Made by a program: the position numbers and the translations under genes | Notes under the pieces: model-generated | What the model was told of the DNA's origin: nothing | The model's database searches: none | What the model saw: only the letters and a program-made list of their open reading frames with translations | Assembly: GCA_035528275.1 (NCBI GenBank) | Contig: DATKYV010000358.1 | Span: 1 to 26,654, forward strand | DNA length: 26,654 bases | Direction of reading: 5' to 3' | DNA from: DATKYV01 sp035528275 | GTDB lineage: Bacteria; Acidobacteriota; Terriglobia; UBA7540 | Part shown: in pieces, positions 14,160 to 21,215 of the stretch | Layout of the letters: the number at the start of each line of letters is the position of its first letter | How positions within the stretch are numbered: position 1 is the first letter of the stretch

Positions 14160-15326
14160 ATGACGAAGCATTATGTCGAATCCGAAGAATTGCAGGCCTA
14201 CCTCGACCGCGAGCTCGAGCCCACCCGGCAGGTGGAAGTGGGGACCCACATCGACCAATGCGCCGAGTGCTCAAGGCTGCTCTCCGACTTGAAGCGTGTC
14301 TCCACCACGTTGCAGCGCTGGCAGGTGGAACCTGCACCGCCAACGTTGCGCCCGCCAGTCATCGTGGATGCCAAGCCGCAAGCCCGCTGGTCATGGACGC
14401 GGCTGGCTCTGGGCTTTTCGGGCGCAGTGGCGGTTGTCCTGATTCTGGTTGCCATAAGCATTCCCAACCTGCTGCGGTCGCGGCTATCCTCGCAGAAATC
14501 TCCATACATAACTCCTTCAACTCCCGAGGCGGACCGAAAAGAAGTGGCGGGCGGCTCCGGAGGAGCAGGTAAGGTCATGCCCGGAGGCCGTTCACTGGTC
14601 TCGCCAAATCAATTGCAGTCGAGTCAGCCCGCTGCGGGACGCATGATCACCTACCAAGTGACCATGACGATTGAGGTGAAGGAATTCGACCAGGCTAAGG
14701 TGAGGTTGCTCAAGATTGTCAGTGAGGTGGGCGGCTACATGGCGGGCGCCAGCACTGCCAACATCCCTGGTGGCTCACAGCGCGGCAATCTGACGGTCAT
14801 GGTGCCCGCGGCGCAGTTATCTCAAGTTCTCGAGCGAATCCGCTCTCTCGGCCGCGTGACCCGCGAGGATCTATCAACCGAGGAAGTGACTGACCAAGTC
14901 GTTGACCTCGAAGCGCGACTTCGTAATTCGCGGGCTACCGAACAACGCTTGATCGAAGTCCTCAAGAACCGCACCGGGAAGGTTGGGGATGTCCTCGAAG
15001 TCGAGCGCGAAATCTCCCGCACCCGCCAGGAAATCGAACGCATGGAGGCGCAGCGGCAAAACCTTCTGCAACGGGTCGAGCTGGCCACGATCCAAGTGAC
15101 GTTGGGCGAAGAGTTCAAGGCGGAGCTGATGCCGGCGCCGGTCGGCACGTGGACGCGCCTGCGAAATGCACTGGTGGATGGGTACGACAATTTCCTGGCG
15201 TCGTTCCTGGGCATGGTGGTTTTCGTCGCCCGCTATGGTCTGACCCTGGCGTTCTGGGGAGGGCTTGGCTGGCTGACCTGGCGAGGGTTGCGGCGGTCCC
15301 TGCTTAGGTCCGGCCGGAGTCTCTAG
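14160..15326 (+). CDS. Anti-sigma zf-HC2 domain fused to DUF4349
   Basis: This 388-residue membrane protein combines two modules. The N-terminal cytoplasmic domain has the anti-sigma zinc motif H30-x3-C34-x2-C37 (HIDQCAEC), with H4 as possible fourth ligand. A first membrane segment follows at about 82-102. A Ser/Pro/Gly-rich periplasmic linker leads to a DUF4349 domain at about 162-315: ITYQVTMTIEVKEFDQAK, VSEVGGYMAGAS, GNLTVMVPAAQLSQVLERIRSLG, and a coiled coil (VVDLEARLRNSRATEQRLIEVL ... EIERMEAQRQNLLQRV). A second membrane segment lies near 345-375. DUF4349 has no proven function, though it is typically periplasmic. The fusion places it as the sensor domain of the anti-sigma. Whether release needs proteolysis cannot be seen. 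Four bases separate it from the sigma gene. Confidence 0.88.
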   Translation: MTKHYVESEELQAYLDRELEPTRQVEVGTHIDQCAECSRLLSDLKRVSTTLQRWQVEPAPPTLRPPVIVDAKPQARWSWTRLALGFSGAVAVVLILVAISIPNLLRSRLSSQKSPYITPSTPEADRKEVAGGSGGAGKVMPGGRSLVSPNQLQSSQPAAGRMITYQVTMTIEVKEFDQAKVRLLKIVSEVGGYMAGASTANIPGGSQRGNLTVMVPAAQLSQVLERIRSLGRVTREDLSTEEVTDQVVDLEARLRNSRATEQRLIEVLKNRTGKVGDVLEVEREISRTRQEIERMEAQRQNLLQRVELATIQVTLGEEFKAELMPAPVGTWTRLRNALVDGYDNFLASFLGMVVFVARYGLTLAFWGGLGWLTWRGLRRSLLRSGRSL

Positions 15327-15505
15327 CCCAAAGGGACCTACCCTGCATATCCATCAGTCGCGCTGGCCGGAATGTGAATGTAACTGCCAGCCTATGTTAC
15401 TGAAAAACCTCAGCCAAGTTCGTTTGTGGCTGTCTATCCGTTTCCTGCAAGTGGCCTAGGGTTATGACGTCTCCTCCGGAACGCCATTTCCCTGGGTTTT
15501 ACCCC

Positions 15506-15535
15506 TTGACAATTGCCATCAGCCCAGTGTAGATT
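15506..15535 (+). promoter_or_regulatory. SigA/sigma-70-type groESL promoter
   Basis: The -35 is a perfect TTGACA at 15506-15511. After 18 bases the -10 is TAGATT at 15530-15535, and its last bases overlap the CIRCE element that begins at 15534. Transcription would start within CIRCE, and the leader to groES is about 160 bases. Confidence 0.7.
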
Positions 15536-15560
15536 AGCACTCCTGAGCTTAGAGTGCTAA
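15534..15560. promoter_or_regulatory. CIRCE element (HrcA operator)
   Basis: A perfect TTAGCACTC (15534-15542), nine-base spacer and GAGTGCTAA (15552-15560) match the CIRCE consensus without mismatch. It is the binding site of the heat-shock repressor HrcA. Its overlap with the -10 region and transcription start shows repression of groESL at normal temperature. hrcA is not in this window. Confidence 0.97.
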
Positions 15561-15702
15561 GCAGGAATCGAATACTTGGGAATGGCCTTTTGGCCCTTTA
15601 GTTTGAAGAGATTAGGCTCCAGGGACCGCCCAGGTTTGCAAAGAGATCCCGTTGGGCGGGCCTCTGGATCGGAATAACATCAAGAAAGGAGAATACAGAG
15701 CA

Positions 15703-16020
15703 ATGAGAGTACGACCTCTTCATGATCGCATCCTCCTCAAGCGTATTGAGGAGAAAGAAACCGTGAAAGGGGGCATCATCATCCCCGACACGGCGAAGGA
15801 AAAACCGCAGGAAGCTGAAGTAATCGCTGTCGGCAAGGGCAAGAAAACCGAAGAGGGGAAGGTAATCCCCCTCGACGTCAGGGCCGGGGACCGCATCCTT
15901 TTCGGGAAGTACTCCGGCACCGAAATCAAGATTGACGACAAGGAATATCTCATCATTCGCGAGGACGAGGTCCTGGGCGTGATCGAGACCGCGAAGTCCG
16001 TCGCGGGCGGGAAGAAGTAA
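15703..16020 (+). CDS. groES: Co-chaperonin GroES
   Basis: The 105-residue heptameric lid of the GroEL chamber starts MRVRPLHDRILLKRIEEKETVKGGIIIPDTAKEKPQEAEVIAVGKGK. The mobile loop (about 15-33) contains the GroEL-binding GGIIIPDTA. The conserved roof segment (about 45-75) and the C-terminal EYLIIREDEVLGVIE are present. The ATG at 15703 is preceded by AAAGGAG. An in-frame ATG at 15652 would add 17 residues and is not expected. It is controlled by the CIRCE promoter at 15506-15560 and is cotranscribed with groEL. Confidence 0.97.
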   Translation: MRVRPLHDRILLKRIEEKETVKGGIIIPDTAKEKPQEAEVIAVGKGKKTEEGKVIPLDVRAGDRILFGKYSGTEIKIDDKEYLIIREDEVLGVIETAKSVAGGKK

Positions 16021-16125
16021 TCCGTCAGCTGACGGATCAGTAGTCAGTTGTCAGTTGGCCGATCGGCTGATGGTTCCAGCAACCATCGTTGATCTGAGGA
16101 CGACGGACAAAGGACACCGGACAGG
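16021..16125. repeat. groES-groEL spacer with a palindrome and two heptamer arrays
   Basis: The spacer starts with a perfect 16-bp palindrome, TCCGTCAGCTGACGGA (16021-16036), which differs at one base from the hairpin at 3238-3253. It is followed by three heptamers (TCAGTAG, TCAGTTG, TCAGTTG, 16037-16057). From 16098 to 16125 there are four further heptamers (GGACGAC, GGACAAA, GGACACC, GGACAGG). No promoter is evident. The groEL ribosome-binding site GGAGG is at about 16144. Confidence 0.6.
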
Positions 16126-16158
16126 GACTTTCATCGAAATTTCTGGAGGAAATAAAAG

Positions 16159-17841
<1,683 letters not shown>

Positions 17842-17843
17842 AG

Positions 17844-17873
17844 CAGTAGGCAGTAGGCAGAAAGCAGAAGGCA
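17844..17873. repeat. Heptamer array GCAGTAG type
   Basis: Directly after the groEL stop are four heptamers: GCAGTAG, GCAGTAG, GCAGAAA, GCAGAAG, then GCAAAG. The array lies between the stop and the terminator hairpin and generates open frames with no biological support on both strands (see rejected items). Confidence 0.6.
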
Positions 17874-17877
17874 AAGA

Positions 17878-17905
17878 GGGCGGGGACTGGTTCCCCGCCC
17901 TTTTT
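17878..17905 (+). terminator. Rho-independent terminator of groESL
   Basis: GGGCGGGGA (17878-17886), loop CTGGT, TCCCCGCCC (17892-17900) form a perfect nine-base G+C-rich stem followed by TTTTT (17901-17905). It ends the groESL operon. Confidence 0.93.
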
Positions 17906-18224
17906 GTTTCCCATGAGCCGGCAGGCATGCTTGACTTGTCGCCTTCCGCGCACGTGGCCCGGAGGGCCTGCTCGCGGGCTGCTCTGGCACTTAACGCCGC
18001 CCGGAGTCTGGCCGCGTCCTGCCTTGTAAACAGCAAGCGCCGCTGCGCAGCAAGCCGAAGGTCCTCTCGCGTCCACCGCCCGCGCATGAGAACGAACCAC
18101 CGGCAATCCTCGCCAGACCTGCCAGCCTTTCATTCGTCAATCATCGATCATCGACCGGCGCTGTCGGCCGCCCGACCCCGGCGCCCGACAGCAAAGCCGC
18201 GGCCGCCGCAAGCCAGCCACTCAC
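17906..18224. other. Long spacer without a supported gene
   Basis: No coding region with recognisable protein features is present. Overlapping frames of 100-120 residues exist on both strands, but they cross the terminator or the heptamer array and show no domain. Three TCRATCA-type heptamers lie at 18137-18157. The spacer separates the groESL operon from the convergent minus-strand gene at 18225. Confidence 0.5.
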
Positions 18225-18899
18225 CTATGGGGCTATCCGCTCCACCGTGAACTCAAACGAGAAGACAAATGGCGAACCCACCGGCTGCGGCTGGGGTCCC
18301 TGGCCAATCAGCATCAGCTGGGCTGTGCGGTTAGCATTGGTGAGAGTCCGCTCGTCGCCGGAGCCGCTTACGTCGCCAATGGTGTCGAGCGAGTAGGAAA
18401 TGTCCTCATGGTAGAACATGAAAGCCACCGGCGATTCCTGCGCCCTTCTTCCAAATAAACCCTCAGCGCGGATGCGCTCCGCAGGCACCTCACAGGGCGC
18501 CGAGCCCAGGCCCAACGCGCTGCAAACGTCGGCATTGGGGAACTTCAGGACGTACCGCCGAGGCGTCACCCCGGGGTACTCCTGCTCGCAGCCCAACCCC
18601 AAGTCGTTCCCGCGGTTGGTGTAGATGAAGAAGAAACCATCCTTCTTCACCCAGCCGAAAACACAAGGGTCACCGTCCTCGAGTCGCCAATCCACGTAGG
18701 GACCGTTGCCATCGCTGACCAGCAATGGGTCCCCGTAGAAATCGTGGACGGTCAGTTTCGCCGCAGGGTTTACACCACCCCCACCGCCACCGCCGCCGCC
18801 TCCGTCGGGTTTCTTCGCGCCTAGAGCTGAGAGTCCGACGCCAAGGCAAATCATCAGCGCCAGCGATCCCAGCCAGCATGCCGTTCTTTTCCGTTTCAT
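18225..18899 (-). CDS. Secreted hypothetical protein with a poly-Gly tract
   Basis: The 224-residue protein starts at the ATG at 18899 behind a perfect AGGAGGTG site. A signal peptide (KRKRTACWLGSLALMICLGVGLSALGA) is followed by a run of ten glycines (about 34-43), encoded by a trinucleotide-rich stretch. The mature part is beta-rich, with several short aromatic strands (VHDFYGDPLLVSDGNGPYVDWRL, VKKDGFFFIYTNRG) and four cysteines, which may form disulfides. I do not recognise the family. The poly-Gly linker suggests a flexible tether after the signal peptide, as in other secreted proteins. A terminator-like hairpin lies only 27 bases upstream, so expression probably requires readthrough. Confidence 0.7.
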   Translation of the reverse strand: MKRKRTACWLGSLALMICLGVGLSALGAKKPDGGGGGGGGGGVNPAAKLTVHDFYGDPLLVSDGNGPYVDWRLEDGDPCVFGWVKKDGFFFIYTNRGNDLGLGCEQEYPGVTPRRYVLKFPNADVCSALGLGSAPCEVPAERIRAEGLFGRRAQESPVAFMFYHEDISYSLDTIGDVSGSGDERTLTNANRTAQLMLIGQGPQPQPVGSPFVFSFEFTVERIAP

Positions 18900-18926
18900 A
18901 ACCGCACCTCCTAGTGATTTCCGTGC

Positions 18927-18972
18927 AAAAAAAGAGGCCGCCTGCCCGATCAAATAACCGGGCCGACGGCCT
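18927..18972 (-). terminator. Terminator or attenuator upstream of the poly-Gly protein gene
   Basis: On the minus strand, outer arms GAGGCCG (18972-18966) and CGGCCTC (18940-18934), inner arms GCCCG and CGGGC, and a loop of about ten bases form a two-part stem, directly followed by TTTTTTT (18933-18927). It has all features of a Rho-independent terminator. It may end the upstream CHAT/FG-GAP operon. Since only 27 bases, including the ribosome-binding site, separate it from the next start codon, an attenuator role is likely. Confidence 0.75.
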
Positions 18973-18999
18973 CCGTGTGTTTCGGTCAGCCGGGAAGAG

Positions 19000-19142
19000 C
19001 AGGTGCCAGGTGTTAGGTGTCAGGGCGCGGGGACCGAGTCATGCAATCATTTGTCCATTGGCCCGTTGTCGTGGGCCACTATTCCGATGGCTTGGTCACC
19101 AAATTCTCACTGCCCAGCACCTAGAACCCAGAACCTAGCACC
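19000..19142. repeat. Oppositely oriented heptamer arrays flanking a 90-bp core
   Basis: The left array (19000-19024) is CAGGTGC, CAGGTGT, TAGGTGT and CAGG. The right array (19115-19142) is CAGCACC, TAGAACC, CAGAACC and TAGCACC. The right array read on the other strand begins CAGGTGCTAGGTTC, so the arrays are related inverted copies. The core (19025-19114) has no gene. It lies within the leader or spacer upstream of the terminator hairpin on the minus strand. Confidence 0.55.
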
Positions 19143-19147
19143 TGTCT

Positions 19148-19372
19148 TCATGTGAACTTGGTTTTTCTCTTGACCACCTCCGCTAGGACGGGCAATCCGT
19201 CCTGGATCTTGAGCCGCTCGATCTCCCCGTGCCGGAGTTCCTCGCAGAAGCGGACGAAAGCTCGCCAGGCAGGATGTGGCGACACGGCTGTTGGCGAATG
19301 AATCGGCTGCGGGTCGCGGCAATTCGCCGTGATTTCGAACCGCCTTACGAGATCTGTGCGGTTGCTTCCCAT
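19148..19372 (-). CDS. Small hypothetical protein (74 residues)
   Basis: The frame from the ATG at 19372 (alternatively GTG at 19384) encodes a small charged protein, starting MGSNRTDLVRRFEITAN and ending HGEIERLKIQDGLPVLAEVVKRKTKF. It has no signal peptide. The C-terminal half is a coherent helix-strand pattern with evenly spread charged and hydrophobic residues, unlike the antisense frames of the region. It lies 50 bases after the FG-GAP stop and on the same strand, so it is probably cotranscribed. I do not recognise a family; the sequence looks like a cytosolic small regulatory or unknown protein. Coding status is likely but not certain. Confidence 0.5.
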   Translation of the reverse strand: MGSNRTDLVRRFEITANCRDPQPIHSPTAVSPHPAWRAFVRFCEELRHGEIERLKIQDGLPVLAEVVKRKTKFT

Positions 19373-19422
19373 CTTGCTTCTCACTTCTCGAGGCCTGAAA
19401 CCAGGCGCGCGGTCGCGCTCCC

Positions 19423-21096
19423 CTAGTCAACGCTGTAAACGTAAACCTGTCCGGCCATGCCAATGCCGCCCACCTCGCGCCGCGGCTCACCCACCAGGAA
19501 GATCCGGCTTCCCGGAGCCGCCGCTACTGCCCGGCCATACATCAAGGCGTCCCCATTGGCATCCGGTGGGTACAGAACGTAGCGGTCCGAAAGGGGTCCA
19601 GATGGACCTGACAGGTACACATACGCGACCCCTGTACACGCGTTGGGAGCGGCCACTAGGACATCAGCCAAGCCGTCCTCGTTGATGTCGTTTGAACTGA
19701 TGTTGGTGCCGTAGCCCTCAGTACCCGTGCTGCTTTGGGTAAGCGTAAACGAGGGCCCTTCAACGCTGGAGACGTCGCCGTTGAATACAATTGCAGGAGA
19801 CTTGAGGTAAGCGACGGTAATGACATCCCCAAGGCCGTCTCCGCTGACATCGTTGAGCGTCGTCCTGTATCCCAGATTTTGACCTTTCACCCCGCTTGAC
19901 AGTTCGATGACGGAAGCTGGATCGGCGAGGATCGGCCCGGGAAATACCAACACGGCTCCGGCATTCCGCGCTTTGGACACTCGCCTGCCGATGGCACCTA
20001 CGGCCACATCTGGAACGCCATCTCCCGTCACGTCGGCCACAGCCACCGAGCGGCCGAATTCGTCACCATTACGCGGGGAGGGAGCGGCGATGATTCGGTC
20101 GAAAGTGAAACTATGGGGAGGACCGGCGTCGAATTTGAAGACGAAGACCTTCCCCCCCCGTTTTGCCGAACCAACATCGGCGCCTGGAGCTCCAACCAGG
20201 ACCTCGTTCTCCGTATCCCCATCAATGTCGCCCACGGCGAGAGCCTCGCCAAAGTAGCCTGCGCTTTGCCCCGGTGGCGGGAGGATAGGAATCCCGCCCG
20301 AATAGCTGAGCGCCCCGCCACTCACTTTACCCAGGAAAACATAGGCCGCTTGAACAAACCTTGAAGCCACAACGATGTCGGGGATGGAGTCAGCGTTGAC
20401 GTCACCCTGAACAATGGTCATGAAGTTCTGGTCCGCGGAGGCGTTGGGTATCACCAGGGAGGGTATGTGCGATAGCAGTTCCCCACTGGTCGGGTCCAAG
20501 AGAAAGACCTCGACCTTGCGGCTGATCCTCGAAGTCACCGCCGCAACCAGCGCGTCGCTAGGCGTGTCTGGGTTCAACTCAACTCGGCTGATGGCGATCC
20601 CTCTGCCAAACTCGCCCGTGAAGCTCGGTGGATCGGAATTCAGGACCGTGACCGGCGTGAAACCATCAGGCAGCGGGAACACCTCACAGGTTGGCTGACC
20701 CGTGGTCTTCAGTGTGACGCTGAAGAGTTCGGTGCCCTTGCCGGTGCGGCCTCGGCTGGCCATCACCACGATATCGAACTTCTTATCAATCACCGCGTCT
20801 TCGGCCACGTCGATGTTGGCAATCAGTTCGGTCCGGCTGACAAACTTGGTGGAATTGACCGTGATCCCGCCCGGGTTTTCGGTATCGGTCAAAAAGAACT
20901 GTGCCCTGGCGCTGCGGTCGAATCCATTACCCTTGATGGCGACGTTGAGATTGATAGTGCCCTGCTCGGCCGAGGGCGGGACGGCAGAGGTCACTTCTAT
21001 ATCCTGGGCCACCAGGGGCGGCGAACTCCCCGGCCCGGCAAGAAACAGAAACGCTAGACAGCACACAATAGAAAAAGTCCAGAATGTCCGTTTCAT
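19423..21096 (-). CDS. Secreted FG-GAP repeat (integrin-like propeller) protein
   Basis: The 557-residue protein has a signal peptide (KRTFWTFSIVCCLAFLFLAGPGSSPPLVAQ). Residues 33-135 form an immunoglobulin-like (IPT/TIG-type) domain: VPPSAEQGTINLNVAIKGNGF and VSRTELIANIDV. The rest is an FG-GAP beta-propeller with five Ca-binding loops of the form D-x-(D/N)-x-D at about 232-240 (GDVNADSIPD), 290-298 (GDIDGDTENE), 355-363 (ADVTGDGVPD), 416-424 (NDVSGDGLGD) and 470-478 (NDINEDGLAD). Such proteins are extracellular adhesion or recognition factors. The 35-bp bipartite element at 21174-21208 lies 77 bases upstream, the same element that precedes the zf-HC2/CHAT operon. It follows the CHAT gene on the same strand, but its own element suggests an independent transcript. 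It could be a substrate of the CHAT protein, which is speculation. Confidence 0.88.
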   Translation of the reverse strand: MKRTFWTFSIVCCLAFLFLAGPGSSPPLVAQDIEVTSAVPPSAEQGTINLNVAIKGNGFDRSARAQFFLTDTENPGGITVNSTKFVSRTELIANIDVAEDAVIDKKFDIVVMASRGRTGKGTELFSVTLKTTGQPTCEVFPLPDGFTPVTVLNSDPPSFTGEFGRGIAISRVELNPDTPSDALVAAVTSRISRKVEVFLLDPTSGELLSHIPSLVIPNASADQNFMTIVQGDVNADSIPDIVVASRFVQAAYVFLGKVSGGALSYSGGIPILPPPGQSAGYFGEALAVGDIDGDTENEVLVGAPGADVGSAKRGGKVFVFKFDAGPPHSFTFDRIIAAPSPRNGDEFGRSVAVADVTGDGVPDVAVGAIGRRVSKARNAGAVLVFPGPILADPASVIELSSGVKGQNLGYRTTLNDVSGDGLGDVITVAYLKSPAIVFNGDVSSVEGPSFTLTQSSTGTEGYGTNISSNDINEDGLADVLVAAPNACTGVAYVYLSGPSGPLSDRYVLYPPDANGDALMYGRAVAAAPGSRIFLVGEPRREVGGIGMAGQVYVYSVD

Positions 21097-21173
21097 GACA
21101 ATCCCCTTTAACCGATGTTTCGGCTCTTTCAGGGTGGCAGAGGGTACTCGCCGCCCTCCTCTTCCTCTGTACT

Positions 21174-21208
21174 CTTACACGGACACGAACTTGGTTTTTC
21201 CGCAGAAT
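21174..21208 (-). promoter_or_regulatory. Bipartite element upstream of the FG-GAP gene
   Basis: On the minus strand ATTCTGCGGAAAAA (21208-21195), nine bases, then TGTCCGTGTAAG (21185-21174). The same two blocks with the same nine-base gap occur at 25015-25049. The spacing between the GGAAAAA and GTGTAAG blocks suits a sigma-factor promoter, with -35 at GCGGAAAAA and -10 at CGTGTAAG. The gene start is 77 bases downstream. Confidence 0.65.
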
Positions 21209-21215
21209 TCCTTGT

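Noticed and set aside
18900..19147. Cyclic-di-GMP (GEMM) riboswitch in the leader of the poly-Gly protein gene
   Set aside because: A weak resemblance to the 3' end (CCCGGCTGACCGAA) was seen, but the conserved core segments of GEMM (for example GCAAAGCC and the 5' CACGCACAGGGCAAACC-like segment) are absent.
21186..21194. The bipartite element as part of a longer repeat or insertion sequence end
   Set aside because: The nine-base gap and the outer flanks differ completely between the two copies, and no terminal inverted repeats or target duplications are visible, so a regulatory element is more likely.
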